From NCBI RefSeq assembly GCF_001039355.2, contig NW_019775643.1, positions 59,765 to 123,764 on the forward strand: 64,000 nucleotides of DNA, written 5' to 3'. Below, in pieces: positions 26,082 to 40,220 of the stretch. Every line of letters begins with the position of its first letter. Positions within the stretch are counted from its first letter, which is position 1. The DNA comes from Lingula anatina (lineage: Eukaryota > Brachiopoda > Lingulata > Lingulida > Lingulidae). A model generated the notes under the pieces. The model worked only from the letters and a program-made list of their open reading frames with translations. It was not told the DNA's origin and made no database searches. The translations under genes were made by a program, and so were the position numbers.

Positions 26082-29000
26082 TAGATGGTCCCTTTAACAG
26101 TCGTTAACACACAAAATAACAAAAATCCTCCGTGAAAAAAGACCACTGAGACAACTGCCCGAGGAAAACCACTTGTGTTCTAAAACGCGTTTCAGATGTT
26201 TTCCACTTAAGTATCCGGCTTATTGAAGAAGACGCTCTATTCAAAACCCGCGTGTACTGCTTTGGAGGCCTGCCCATCGATTTCGCTGCTTTGAATTTTG
26301 TTCACCACGAAGAATCAGACTAGAAAAAAAACTCCTTGTATTGTTTTAGATTCAAACCTTGTCCTTCACTTATTTTTTGACATATTACGTTCACACAATT
26401 AATCCAATGTTGTCTCTTTTCATGATCTTGAGCAAGCTTCTGGCATTAGTACGTTCAAAAGGCATATTTATACGAAATCCACTCTTATGAAATAAACAAC
26501 CATTTCACGCCTTGAAAATTCTACAGAGGAATGATAAACCGCATTACTCAAGGTGTTATATTATTAGTTTAAAGAAAATCCAACTTCCGGTTTTTCGGAT
26601 CACGTTGTCAGCTAGGCGCTAGTTTCGTCAGGTTTTCGTGCCACTAAATGATTCACTTCCCTCTCCTTTTTTCATAAATAATATTTGCCAAAATAAGTGT
26701 GCTTTTGAAATCACCGTGCTGAATCAATCTATATATCAGTAAGCCTCTGTGTTCTCTTCGAAAGGTCCCTTGTCTCAAACGTGCTACGTCAAGTCAGGTC
26801 AGCGCCATATCTACTTGTGTAGCTCTTCAACTGATGGCATCAGAGGCCGTCCTGTTTTATTTAAATCGTTGACCTAAGTTGGTGCGAGTCTCAGAGCAAC
26901 CTATCTAATGGAGTTTCCAAAATGCGCATTGACGTATCGTCCACAAGTGGGATGTTCATAGACGCCTGCTGTTCACTTGCAAAGAAAAAGCCATAAATGC
27001 CTTAACGAGGTTACCTTTGTAAAGCAAAATAACATATTCATAATGCCTGCAATTCCTGTAGGTAGAGAATATATTTTTCTTATTTTCATTACAGTATCGA
27101 CTCATCTTGTCATTTACAACCATCATATCTAAAACCGAAAGATCTTCATTTTTTTATTATTATTTATATCAATCTTTTACATCCAGACAAAAAANATAAC
27201 TCCTTGCCATCTCGAATGTCACTACAAATATTTTAAAGGCAAAATATTATAAATTATAATACATAAATACCTTTGGGTTTTACTTTTGCACACACTTCAA
27301 CGTTGCTTCTGCTGTATTCGTCTATGCATGCATACATGGTAGCGTTTTGCCAGACCATTAAGCAGATATCAGCCAGAGAGTTATCTTGAGCGAAAAAAGC
27401 ATTATCGAATTTTGTGTCTCGGGGCATCGGCCACAGAGCGTACTTCATCACAGGGAGTCGCTCGATGTTCCATTTTGTGGTAATTGTCTAGAATCAAATC
27501 ATCGAGTCATGTAATTTTGTTCTTTCTTGACATCTTCATTAGCATTTCAAAAACTGGTTGGATTGAAAACGCTTGTGGAGAAAACAAGATCGTGGGTCAA
27601 TTGCGCACGCGCACTTGCGAACATTGGTTTCTTATTAGAAATTTAATTAAAGCAGGTCCAAATTCAATCTGGGCTTATTTATTGAGATTATTATTGTCTT
27701 TGCTCTGCTTCCATTAAGATATCGATTATAATAACTTGATTTTCCGTGAAAGTGATTAGGGATGCCAGCAGAAACAATACTTGGAGCGAAGATTGTAAGC
27801 TAGACATGATAATAATACTGCACGCTGTCTCACTGGAAAAGATACCGCGGCGTGTTCGTCTCTTGTTACAATAAATTAGAGAGGCATTTCCTCCTGCTTT
27901 TAAAAGCCATGTTAACGTAATTTAATAAGACATCCTATGCTGCCACGTAATGGGAACGTTAGCTCATAATACTACACTTCTTAATATGAACTTCAAAGAT
28001 TATAACGTGCTTGTAATTTCGTCATATCCTCCGTGTATTTCAACAAACGATAGTAAACGGCCCCTATGTGGTCTTGACTTGATATTTCTCGTGTAGATCT
28101 TTAGCTCGTCACGAATCAAGTTGAGCTCAGACGTTTCACAGGCTGTGCATTGATATTGTCCTCGGTAAGACAAACGAGAAACAATGCAATTATCAGCCGT
28201 CTACCTGACTGTGCTTCCGAACATCTGTCTTGTCTGAATCATATCTTGTGGTAAAAAGAAACTGATTCTTAGCCACCACATTTTTCATTTCCCTTAAAGT
28301 CCCCAGTTTTTTACTGGCCTCATATTCTAAATGGGACTACCAAGCTTACATTAAGTACAGCTGCAAAGCATTCAATCATTGGAAGTCACAATCATAATCA
28401 AATTTGATACTGCAGGAAAATGAGTGTTTCATTGTGGGCTAATGTTATGAAGAACGCGTAGTTGCTGCCCCAAAATGCTCGCTGCTTGGTAGTTGCAAGA
28501 GAATCATCTGAGCCTGTGAAATTGTACCTTGTTCGAGCATTATTATCGGCAATAACATCTGTTCCGAACAGAGTTGGTATTACTGCAAAGCTACGAATGG
28601 TGGAACTGAGCACATCTTTGCATGCACATCGGTATATGGCCTACTTGATACCACTGAACTAGAATTTTTTTTTCTTTCCGTGCCTTACATATCAAGTGTG
28701 CAAATCTGCAGTAGTAAGATGTAAATATATGCAAGATTTAATGCTGCTGTCAAAGTAACGTAGTTATGGAAATAGGCAATTTACCGAATATGTGCCGAGT
28801 TAAAATGGAGGCTTAAGTTGTCTAATCATAACCTAATCCTCAGGCATCAAACTACAGACAACGTTCATTTCGTATCGCAGATCCTATTGAAGAGCTATTA
28901 ACTAGATTTTGTCGTTGTTGGCACCCTAAGTTGAACTTGGTTGATCGATTTCTAAATTACGTTAATGAAATTGAACTTTATGGACCTTGCTTTTTGTAAT

Positions 29001-31551
29001 TAACTCATGTTAAAGCTTGGAGACTATTATCGGGAAATTATGATATATATTCGAGTGAATATCTACATATGGGGACTTTGTGTGATGTTTGGAATAATAA
29101 AGCTGTAACTTTTGAAAGGAAATCTATATATCAGGCAATATGTTACAAATGGAAATGAAACTCATTTGGCAGGCGTTTTACAGTAAAACAATACGTCTTT
29201 GTTCATTCTGAGTTGATTTAAAATAACATTATCAGATTTACGTCCTCTCTACTGCGATGTAAAAACGCCCTGTCATTCGTGCCATTTACTTCCACTAGCC
29301 TCTTATTCTATGTTATCGTATAAGATCTATTCTACACTGACACCACAAATAGATAAATAAAGACAATAAATAATAAAACACTAAATCTATAAATGTAAAT
29401 TCTGTATAATTAACATGATGCATCTACCAGGGTGTGTGGTTTTCACAAAGGTTGATGTGCTAGCTCCGTTAGTTCAAAACATAAGCACAATGTTAAATAT
29501 TTTAGAGATTTTGTTAAACGAGTGGCAATTTGCCCAGCGACGACTGTAGTAGCTAGAGCTGTTTTAGTTTCGTCTCAAAAGGTCAACATGTATTTGTTCG
29601 AGGTTTTTACAAAAATTTGTGACAGAAAAGAAGGGAAGTACTCGTTAGTTTGATACCACGGCAACCAATATAAGCACAGACCAACAAACCCATTACTGGG
29701 TGGACATTCTGCGTGTACATTGTATTCCGTCTAAAGAAACTTGTAGTTAACTATTATATATTATGTATAGTATGATTATTAACTACAATTGTGAACATAC
29801 GGGAAAAAATATACAATCTAGAAAGGATTTTATTCTAGGACATGACCGTCATTATCTTGTGCCGCTGTTTTGTTTCCTGGAAAGTTATTAGTTTGTGTAT
29901 ATGTAATACATTATATAGACAGAATATAAGACTCTCACGCTAAAAGAACAAAGGGTGTTTTTGTTTTATTTGTGGTGTCTTAAAAATAAAAAGGAATCTG
30001 TCAGTATTTTGTCCGCAATGAATCAATTTTTTTTTAAATAAAGCATGATAATGTAACAACTTTTGATATTGTGATTCTTCACTTTATAACCACGGAGGTT
30101 CTGGCTGAAGTGATCACTGAATCAAAAGGTTTTTGAATATAATCATCTCTTCGGGCTCAAGAAAAGAGGAAAAAACAACCATTCTGACGAATTTCAAAGG
30201 GAATTGAAGCCATCAAAAAGCGCAAACATATTGATCGAAGATTGACAACCCATAATGTGGTAAGTAAATGCCGAATGTCCAAATAATAATAAATAATTTA
30301 TATTTGTGTCTGTATTATCTTTGCAAAAAGCTAAACACCCACCGCTCGCCAAGCCCATAAAGTGACCAAAAATCGCAAGCCCAGCCAATATAAGGGCTGT
30401 CAAAAAGTTAAGCCGCAGGCTATTTTCGCTAATTAAGCATTTGGCAATGTAACTGTAAGTTTAATGTTTATTTTTGTCTAAAGCGTTTATGCGCTCTGAC
30501 ATATTTGACTTGCCACTTCTTCCTTGTATGATATAAGAAAATGTATATAATGCACTGTAATGTAATCGGGTCCTTAGAGATTCTGTTTGCGATCACTTTG
30601 TCATTGATTATTTGGCCTAAGAATTACTTAAAATGCTTCAAATTCGTACAGTTTAGTAAGTGCTGTGTTTGAATCATATATGACAACATCATCTATAGAG
30701 AGGAAATATTTACCATACAATTAGTAAATGGCAATTGACAGATTATTTACTCGGTGTTTCAATAAAACTTTCACTGTTCATATAACAAATATTTGTCAAC
30801 GGCTAAACTGGTTCCCACTGTTTGCCGTCGCTGGAGTTCTATGTTTGATACAGCCAAAGGTGGGGCACAAGTTAACATTTGGTTAATTTCCGAAGCATGG
30901 GCTCCTGGCTACAAAGACGATTACCCATTTTAAAAAAAATAACGAAGAAATGACATCGACTGAAAGGGGTCAGTGTTCTTTGCCTTGAATGGCCTGGGTG
31001 TCTGAACATCAGTATATTGAACTGTTGTCATAGCAGACGGGATGGCGGAAAGGAAATGACAACGATCAGTAGCGGGATATAGAACTACAACTCACTGCAG
31101 ATAAATAGCCACACCAATGATAATAGGAACGTAAACCTCCGTTCACTGTTAGACGCAGCTATATACGATAAAACAGTATATTACCTGGGTACATTGTGAT
31201 AAGTATGAAGGGTTTATATGAAGATACCACTGCTGCACTGTTGAGATAAGTAAAATCCATTGCTCTTTACTCCCTAGGTCATTGTGTTCAAATCAATTCA
31301 GTTTAGTTTCAAATCAGCACCTGCTGCGACATCGCTTCAGCTGTTTCATATGGGACTTATACATTACTGGGAAGAATAAATGAAATAAGCAGAAGAATGA
31401 AGCATGCTTAAAACCAGTGAGGAGTTGAGGTTTCCAGTCGAGGCCGCGGAAGGACTTCTTCATCTAATTAGGTTAGTGCGAGGAAGTGCATTTTGATATA
31501 CCCGATTCCGATGCTTAAGTTTTATTAGGAAATCACTACGACAATAACATA
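26082..31551. other. Mostly empty intergenic region
   Basis: Probable promoter and 5'UTR of the minus-strand TARP gene lie just above 26082, but no core motif was identified. An isolated exon-like frame lies at 27271-27487. A single ambiguous base is at 27195. The rest is AT-rich, without recognisable genes. Confidence 0.45.
27271..27487 (-). other. Orphan exon-like open frame, function unknown
   Basis: On the minus strand a 217-nt stretch is bounded by an acceptor (GATTCTAG) and a donor (AAAG then GTATTT). It is open throughout, entering in phase 0 and leaving in phase 1. It reads KWNIERLPVMKYALWPMP, then CLMVWQNATMYACIDEYSRS. Composition (W, C, M, Y) is protein-like and there is an NAT sequon. 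It cannot be joined in frame to the TARP first exon, because a stop lies just upstream of that ATG. I do not recognise the family, and no partner exon was found nearby. Confidence 0.3.
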
Positions 31552-34500
31552 ATGGAACAGCCAGATGACGCAGTTGCAGAGGTCAAAGCGAAAAGGGAAC
31601 ACACATTCCGTAGTAGAATGCACGAACGAACTCTCACTAATTTGACAACTAGTCGAATAACACCAATAAAACGGCCAGAAATACCAGCCCACACATACAA
31701 CGGTGTGCCCCCACCCGACTCCCCCGATGTTGCAATTAGTGACCAAGAAATGCTACAGTTTATGTACTCCGAGGCATCTTTTGATCTCATAAGAAATGAC
31801 ACTGGTGACGCACTGGATGGGAAGAAAGAGACTGAGATCGAAACAAAATTTGAGGAAGATTATGAGTACGATACCGATTTGGAGACGCCAGGTAAAATTT
31901 CCCTCCAAATGATCTTGATACCGTACCTGATAACACCGGACTCACGTTCCCTTTTTTTTTAAATCATAATAACATTAAAATGTCAAGAAGGTTTAAATTA
32001 TGGTGTAGACAATTTTAGTGTAATTTGGTGATACAGTACAGTTTGACTGTATTTGAATAGTAACAGTATTACTGAAACAATGTTTAAAGCCAATAAAACA
32101 CAAAAGTACATGGATCTCGTATGCCGTTCTTCTGCTTGAAAAAAAAAATTCATCTTTGTAAGATGCAAACTAATTACTTTGATTTATGACATGATTTATT
32201 GCCTCTGAAACAAGTAAAACGTATGATAGATGGACTGTGGAATGTTACAAAGTGGGTTTTTGAAAGGGTTTTGAATAACCTCAAGAGTGTTACAATTTAA
32301 CACGGGCTAGCATTTTCTGCATCAAAACCATAGCCTCGGTTGGTTGTTAATGAAGTAAGCACAGATTTTTATCAATGATTGATTGATGCTGTCGACTTAA
32401 TTGGTTTAACAATTAAATGACATTAATATTGATTCCTTTCAGATTCTAGGTGCGAGAGCACTTTCGATCAGTGGGGGAAAGCCACGTATCTTGCTGCATG
32501 TAAGAGATTGCGTGTGGTGCCAGTGCAGAGCGTTCTGAGTCACCTTGAAGCCACGGAATTAGTGGTAAAACATCGGACGCTTAGCGAAAAGGAAGCAAAA
32601 GCGATCGCTGAAGCCCTTCTGGTAGGGATAAGGTCATTTTTTTTACATGTGTATAAGGTAAACTGTGATGAAATTTTAAAATAAAGAAAAGCGGCGATCG
32701 TTTACCATTTAAGTCCTTGAGAGCATTGTTTTTGTAAATATTTGAAAACCCCCCTAGTTTGACATATGGGGTGCTTTTTGCTGTGTTCATGTGTAGTGAT
32801 TATCGGTGTGGGCTGTTCTCCTTCATATTATATATTATTTAATATTATAAAAATTACCTTTAAATTAAACATAAAATATATACTTAGAGAACGAAAATGA
32901 TTTAAAAGGCAGATTTTCCTATTCGATAAATTTGATTTTTAAAACACAAGTTTATCAGTATACTTCTGTTAAAATCAATAAAATACATCTTATTACTCTA
33001 GAAACCTCTTTAAGCATGAACACGTAAATTTCACACTGAACTTGCATACTATTAATAACATAACTCACAATACAAGTGAAAATAGAATGCTTTTAATACT
33101 TACGTCATCCATTAACGACATTAAGGCAAATAAATTCTCCTTTGTGTTTTCAGTTTACAGAACACCAAGATTACTCAAAACTCACATATTCTATTATATC
33201 TTATCCCATAATATTTGTATTTCGCTTCAATGTACCTACGCAGCAAACTAAGGTTCCTTATGTTGGTATGCTATTACTGAATGTCTCATTCATCGCTTCT
33301 TTGAAGGGTCGTTCCAAGTTTAGAGCAAAGCTTAATATTTATATTCATATAAGCAAATATGATAAGTGGTTAAAGAGAAATTCACGACAGATCTTTGCAC
33401 TGTTATATAAGACTGGGTTCCCATACATGTACCTAGATCGATCTAAGAGGGTCGATCCATCTCCAAGGGGATTCTCGCTAAATTGCTTTCAGCTTAAGCG
33501 GCTTAGATTTATGGCACGCCTACTGAAGCTGCTAAACGATAATTAATTACCCCATAGTAGCTTCAGTAGGCGTGACAGGCATCTAAGCCTCTTAAGTTGA
33601 TTGTAATTTAGCGAGAATCCCCTCGGAGATAAATAGATCCCCAGTTAGTACGATGGGGTCTGGGAATGGTCCCTAAATCTAATTTGATCGTGACATTGTA
33701 CCCCTTTCAATGGCTTATGTTTAAACATAGGAACCTTCCTGTCCTCCTGAATCTGGCTTAAGTTATATTCCTTATATGAAATTAAACATTTTTTGAAACT
33801 GCATAGTTAAATTTTTGTCTTAATCTTCATCAGGTGAATACCACGGTGACCCACCTGGACCTTAGCGGGAACAACCTCAGTGCTGGCGGCCTCGCTCACC
33901 TGGCACCGATGTTACGCGAAAATCTGAATATCAGATCATTGGTAGGTGAGATTGTATTGGTTCACAACAACCAATGGTACCCGTATGCGAGCATGGGGGA
34001 GGGGGGGGGGGGGTACATTTTCCTTACCATTAACAAAACTAAAATTCATAGGAGGTGCGACGGAGCAAACATAATTGGCCATTTTTAATTCTGTTTAGCA
34101 TCTAGGTGTCCTTTTTGGATTACATCTCCACCCGATTGACGGCAATAACATGCTTTGCTTTTTGGTGCATGTGCCTTTGAGTAAACATTACGCTAATGGC
34201 CTTGAAAAAGTCAGTAAAAATAATATATAACAGCTAAGTAGTCTATATATTAGGCCTACTACTAAGTCATATTTGGAAGTGACTTACGTCAGTTAAATCC
34301 GATTAACAGGTTATTTTCTTTCTTCAGAATCTCTCGGGTAATCTCTTTGGCACGGAAGGTCTTAAATCGCTGTCAATGGCACTTCTAGTCAATCAAAATA
34401 TAACCGTTCTGAGCCTATCAGGTACGATCTGTATAGTCTTAGAAATTAAAAACAGTAACAGAAGCTGTGCCATATACATGTACTGATATTTTACAACTTG

Positions 34501-37500
34501 ATTATAAAGATAATTTCAGATAATTTCGAGGCATATATGGAAGTAATTTGCACACATAAGAACAGTTAGGTAAATCACCTGAAGCGTGTATATTTACAAT
34601 AGCCAAATGTTAACAGGCAAAGAAGTACCTGTAGGATCGATACTTCCCATGTATTAAACATATCAACATTCTGAACAACATGTTAACATAACACCTGTGT
34701 ACTTTCCAGGGACGCATCTGGCAGACGAACATGCTACGTATATTGCAAATTTACTTCAGGTAAGATTTAATTTAATTTAATTTTTATTTTTTATTATATT
34801 TAATTTCTACGCGTTTAATTGATAATAATAATACCACAGTCATCTACCATTTTTGAACTCGTTTTATCCTCTTAGAATGTTCATAAACCAGAAACGTGCT
34901 CTATGCTATTTATGTACATTGATGGGCATGGTCTGCTATTTATGTACAAACTGGTCTCTTGTCATAAAAAATGCGCACTTATATATTTTTGTAGACAATA
35001 TCATTTCGTAAATATTTTCTGTTGTGTGTTTGTTTGGAAATATAAGGGTCCTTCCACAAAAACGTGAACATTTGACTCAGGTCAGTGACGCACATATTTT
35101 GTAGTATTTACAAAATTTTCACTTGCCCCATATTTTAGCTGTTTTATACTATTGTGTCCTCCAACATGAAAAGATTTCTACAGTAATTTAAAAGTGGCGT
35201 AATATTGTCACGCAAATATTACAAAATGCGTTCATTTATTTAAGCGGAATGACACTTAAATATTACAACTGAGCAAAAATCAAACTTGTTTTTCTATCCC
35301 CAGGATGTAAAAACTCTTGTGGAGTTGGATCTGAGTCATAATAATATGGGTGAGAGCGCAGCAAATATAATAGGAGCTTCATTAGGTGAGTCGTACATGT
35401 TTGGATTTTGGAATAAACTGCTGCCGATAACCAGGTTAGGATAATTCTGACAAATTTGTCAGTGGTTCCATTTGTTATATTTAAGAAACATAAAGAACCG
35501 TTAATTGATTATAGGTTTGTAGGGCACGTTTTTCGGGGAATGTGAATAATAGTTTAACTTACATAGTCGTTTCTGTTTTGTTTTTAGCCAATAACGATGC
35601 ACTGCGGATTTTGAATCTGGGATGGAACAACTTCAGGCCAAAGGGGAGTGCAGCAATATTTCAAGGGTTGACGGTTAGTAACTAACTAGTGTGTATGTCT
35701 TGATAAGATCACTGACGCCACATGTTTGTGTCTTTTTAATGCAGCAAAAAATTTACTGGCTAGAAAAAAGTATCTGTAGCAATATTTTAAACATATCTTC
35801 ATATCTGTCTTCAAGTTATGCGTATATATTTTAAAACTTTAGAGTATATTAAAAAATATTTCTCGCACTCTCAGTTGCTCCTTTGGGCAATGTGAGAATA
35901 CAGCATCACGGAATATGACACGCTTTATTTTTACATAGGATAACGTAATGTTGAAGACGTTCATATATTCAATGAATGGTGTGGCAGAGGCAGCCTCAGC
36001 TGTAGCAGCTACAATAAAACACAATGTGAGCCTAAAGGAACTCGACTTGACCAGTACGCGACTGTTTGATAATGGTGTGGTGAAGATATGTAAATCCTTA
36101 GAGAGTAACGAACACCTTGAAATTTTAAAGGTATGTAGGCCTAATGTATGCATGTATTCATATATTCCTATATTAATATCCTACCTGAAACGTAAAGTAA
36201 CGGTACCATTTTTTTCATCTATTCATCTACCATGAGGGTACTGTTTATTACAAGAAATATTTGGACTGGAGAAACGGAGTAGGATTTTCAGCAAGGAAAC
36301 GCGGGATAGGATGAAGACTACAGTTCAGCGGACACGCACATTTTGGCTGTAGACCTATGAAAATAAATAAATCAGCAATGCACATATACTGCATTATCCC
36401 CGTCACTTACTCCATAAAAATATGCAATTGAAGATTAAGCTGGGGGATGGCACCATGGATTTCCTCTCCTTTCTAGAGGGGGGGGGGGCACACTCTATAT
36501 GAACTTCAAAATATCCCAAATTGTACTTTCCAAGAAAGACCAATCATTCCGGCTTTAATCTATTAATCACATATTTCTCTATTTTTATTATTCACATATG
36601 TATGTTTTTTTTAAATTTGCTTGTAGATGGGCTACAACACGATCACAACCCTTGGTGGACTAGCAGTGCTTAAAGCACTTTTGAAGAACGAACATAGTGC
36701 CTTGAAATGCGTCGATTTATCCGTAAGTAGATAACTTTCACGTCGCGTCTGTACAATACTGACTTTAATGTTATGTCTTTTCTTTTACGCTATAGTTAAA
36801 TTATAATAAGACTAGAATATAAGGGAAACTAAATACATATTGATTTATTTACCTATTGTAAGAAGGTGAGTGCGATGTATAGGCCTATGTGCTAGTTACT
36901 AGGCCTAGTGTGTGTCAGTTAAAGACATTTGAAGAGGGTCATGTCTTGTATGTTTTTGTTAAAGTGTTCACGTATTGTTTTAGCGTGTATACGTTCACAA
37001 AGACTGCATCATGATGGTGGAGAAGATCAGGGAGACAAACCCAAGCTTCCAGTTCAAAATTGATGGAATACTTAAGTCGGACCGTTACTATGGTGATGGA
37101 TCGGTTTATTTTTTGTAACTTGAATTCTTCTTAACCTTGCATTATTGCACAAGAGCATATATATTGTTCATTTACAAGTCATCAAAAGATACATCACACG
37201 TTAAATGTTATGGCACCGGTCCACGTTGTGCAACGAACTGGCTAATAATTTTTTTTCCTTTTCGACAGGCGATGAGAAGAAAGGTCGTTCTCAGCCCATC
37301 ATTTCGTCCAGCCCAATCGATATTCTACGATGGTTTATGGAGTCAAAAAGCTTTCGCCTCATAGATTTATTTAAACACCTAGATAAAGACGGGAGCATGT
37401 CAGTTACCAGGGAGGAATTCATCATGGGGTTAAAGGTATTTGCCTGCATGTGCATAAATATATATTTATCGATAGTGATTTGGTCGATTTAAGAATTTTG

Positions 37501-38246
37501 TCGAGAACCATTGCACAATGTAGTCATATATAGATGTGCTTTCTTCAGTGCTCTCACAGTCAAAACACTATTTATAATCCCCAAGAACAACTGAATCCTT
37601 GCATTGTGAATTAGCTGATCGGTTTGGCAATCTGTGTGTCTTTGGTTAAAGCCGTGAAGCTAGCCTCGGACTGCACGTATTCATTATCAGAATCTTGATT
37701 GGATATAAATTGCAGGCGGTAGACGTTCCCATGACGACAGCTCAGCTGGACGAACTTGTCAATATGCTGGATAAGGATAAAGATGGCGAAGTCGACTTCA
37801 AGTAAGGGTTTTACTTCCTATTAACTGCAATTGATGATGGACTTAAAGAGAGTGAACATTTGTACAGAAAATTCATTACTTATATTGGACTTTGATAGAA
37901 TAGAAATGTTATTAAAGATCTTGAATTGCAAGTTACGGCAGTTGCTGTTGAGGAAAATAGGGGCCTAAGAGTGCTCAGTCATTTCAACAAAACGTACTTT
38001 TGATCATTGGGGATATTCATTAGTTGAATTTGACTTTGATAGAATAGAAATGCCGTCAAAGATCTTGAATTGTAAGTTACAGTAGCTGTTGTTGGAGAAA
38101 ACAAGAGAGCCCAATCAATATTTCTTATACTTAATATCATGTGCCCCAACACGACCTTTTGAAAAACCTGTGAGGATAATTTCATATTTTACAGGGAACT
38201 TATTGATGGGCAGAAGGAAGGACGCAGGCAAGGGAGGAAAAACTAG
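31552..38246 (+). CDS. LRRC74-like leucine-rich repeat protein with two C-terminal EF-hands
   Basis: Thirteen exons: 31552-31891, 32443-32621, 33834-33941, 34328-34421, 34710-34759, 35304-35385, 35588-35673, 35939-36130, 36627-36722, 36984-37092, 37269-37435, 37716-37801 and 38195-38246. All phases match, giving 546 residues. An acidic, probably disordered N-terminus of about 113 residues precedes ATYLAACKRLRVVPVQSVLS, which resembles the start of the LRRC74 repeat domain. Ribonuclease-inhibitor-type LRRs follow: VTHLDLSGNNLSAGGL, LNLSGNLFGTEGLKSL, LVELDLSHNNMGESAA and LRILNLGWNNFRPKG. Residues 484-495 (DKDGSMSVTREE) and 520-531 (DKDKDGEVDFKE) are canonical EF-hand loops with acidic ligands at positions 1, 3 and 12. 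The protein ends in a basic tail, GQKEGRRQGRKN. It is probably a calcium-responsive scaffold; function is unknown. LRRC74A/B is the closest family I can name. Confidence 0.85.
33416..33673. mobile_element. Palindromic MITE, copy 1
   Basis: It begins GGTTCCCATACATGTACC and ends CTGGGAATGGTCCC. The element is almost wholly an inverted repeat around an AATTAATTA centre: TCTCGCTAAATTGCTTTCAG on the left against AATTTAGCGAGAATCCCCTC on the right. It lies in the LRRC74-like gene intron between exons 32443-32621 and 33834-33941. Related copies lie near 43.0 and 46.1 kb. No coding capacity. Confidence 0.75.
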
Positions 38247-39720
38247 ACAACCCCCCCCCTCCGTGGTTCGATTACAATGCACTACGCATATATGATACCC
38301 GACCGTTGAGAAAATGTCTGTACAACATTGGCAATGATACGACTATACATCTGTTCATACCTAGTCTATACAAATGCTGTGATAATGTTTTTAAACCATT
38401 GTGCCATAATGAGTCTGAGAAATAGCAATAATTAACGCGAGGTACATGCAATATAATTAAAAGATATTTATTAGAATAACCTGCCTTTATTCAGTGCATT
38501 GTTATTATAAACGCATAATCTTTGCTTTATTGAATTCAATTTAATAATATTTTGCTTACATTTTCAAAATTGTTCATATTCTTTTATTGGATAATATCAT
38601 TAAATGATTTAAAACTAAAGAAAACAGACACAACGAAACTGTACATAGTGCTAATAAATAACTAAATAAATACATAATATATATTTCGATATTTCTGTGA
38701 CTGTCAGTCACCGGCATCAGGGAGTAATACCCACATATTTTATTAGCTCTTGATAAAAAAGAAAAACAATAATTTTAATTTATACATACAGAGCTAATGA
38801 ATTTGTTCTCTCATAATATAAATTGTTATATACTTTATTATTTTTCTTTCTTTTTTTGCCCTTTTCTGTATATACTGCCCTAGTTAATATTTATTTTCAT
38901 CGTGTATTTTTAAGGAGAGCATGCAATACCTCCTTTTTCTCTTTTTTGAATAAACCTTCTTTGAAAAAATTAATGATTGAAAAAATTATTTAAAACAGAG
39001 TTATGCTTCAGTCTTTTTTTAAAAAAGTTCATTATACATGGATGCTGGTCTCTTAATATACGTTTTCACTATGTTTAGTCATCCTTCGGATCCATCACCC
39101 TCTTGATTCCATTCCTGATTATGAGTGTGGGAACAGTTTAATCTCTCTCTCTGTTTTCTGCTTTTCCAATCACAGAGGCTCAGGCACCGAGATAGACTTT
39201 CGCACTTTTATCACATGAAATATGTATAAATCAGCAGAGGAGCAAATTGATTTTTAAATTAAAGCACTCGCACACAGGAATAGTAAAAGTAAAAATGAGA
39301 AAATTATATTATACTGCGGCAATAAATATCATTTGTTAAGATCCAACGTTTCTTAAGTCGCGGAAACTTATTGATATGATATACCCATGTTTATATAATA
39401 ATGTTTTCAGAATTATAAAGAACAGTACAATTTTTTTGAATTGTTGGTTTGCTCCTTTATTTCGGAGCAAACCAACAATGTGCGTGTACACAAAATAAAA
39501 GTGTGCAATATTTAAAGAGAAAAGAGAACATTGATGTATATACCTGAGAAATGGGTCAAACGTTGTCCCCTGCTAATATAATAAAATCAGACTAATGATA
39601 ACACGAGACGTTGATTTACTGATATGATATTTATCTCAAATAGAATCTGATACAATCTGATCCGGAGACAATCGTGATTAAATATGTCAAATTGTTACTG
39701 CCAGCAATGTTACATCAGGT
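38247..39720. other. Intergenic, AT-rich, no gene seen
   Basis: 3' flank of the LRR/EF-hand gene and 5' flank of the first innexin. A perfect hairpin lies at 39440-39479. No coding similarity was found. Confidence 0.5.
39440..39479. repeat. Perfect 16-bp stem hairpin
   Basis: ATTGTTGGTTTGCTCC (39440-39455) is followed by an 8-nt loop and its exact reverse complement (39464-39479). It is too short for a usual animal microRNA precursor. Confidence 0.7.
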
Positions 39721-39793
39721 GTATATATGCGGGAATCAAGGGTTGTGCGTTAGTGTAGACTTAACCATAGCGGACTTTGGTTCGTGGGAACAG
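39721..39793 (+). promoter_or_regulatory. Candidate promoter and 5'UTR exon of the + strand innexin
   Basis: A TATA-like GTATATATGCGGG at 39721 lies about 30 nt before a plausible start region. The sequence ends in GGGAACAG at 39793, followed by GTGAGTG, a strong donor. Together with the acceptor TTTCACCAG at 40211-40219 this defines a 426-nt 5'UTR intron. Transcription start is inferred only from spacing. Confidence 0.45.
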
Positions 39794-40220
39794 GTGAGTG
39801 AACGTTTATGATATTTTATAATTTTATGTTCGCGTTAATACATACAGTGTCTTAATTAAGAATTTGTGATCATTTTGAATTTTTGGAGTTGGAATTTTCC
39901 TTTGATGGTTTGAAGAGTTGGGTTTTTATTTTGTGACTGTGAAAGTAAACTCTTCTATCTTGTATGACGAGTGTATTCAGTCTGTTTCCAATTTACTTAG
40001 AGAAGTGTGTATACTTAGGCAATTAGCTTTAAAACTTTACTCTGGATTTTTTTTAATGAACTAAAGCATTTTGGCGTTCATTTGAGGAGAATGGGACAAA
40101 AGCACATACAAGTTTTATGCATTTATCTTCCTTGAATTTTTCTCCTCACATCTTACATGCAGAATTAAAATAGAAATAATCAAAATACCCCTCTGTTTCA
40201 TTTATTTTAATTTCACCAGG

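Noticed and set aside
28841-29250. Possible decayed retrotransposon reading frame
   Set aside because: Some translated stretches look protein-like (for example WNNKAVTFERKSIYQAICYK), but no reverse transcriptase or endonuclease motif could be placed, so support is too weak.
33142-33546. 134-codon open frame in an LRRC74-like intron
   Set aside because: Its end runs into the palindromic MITE and the rest has no recognisable domain; treated as chance.
39440-39479. microRNA precursor
   Set aside because: Stem of 16 bp with an 8-nt loop is too short for a usual animal precursor.
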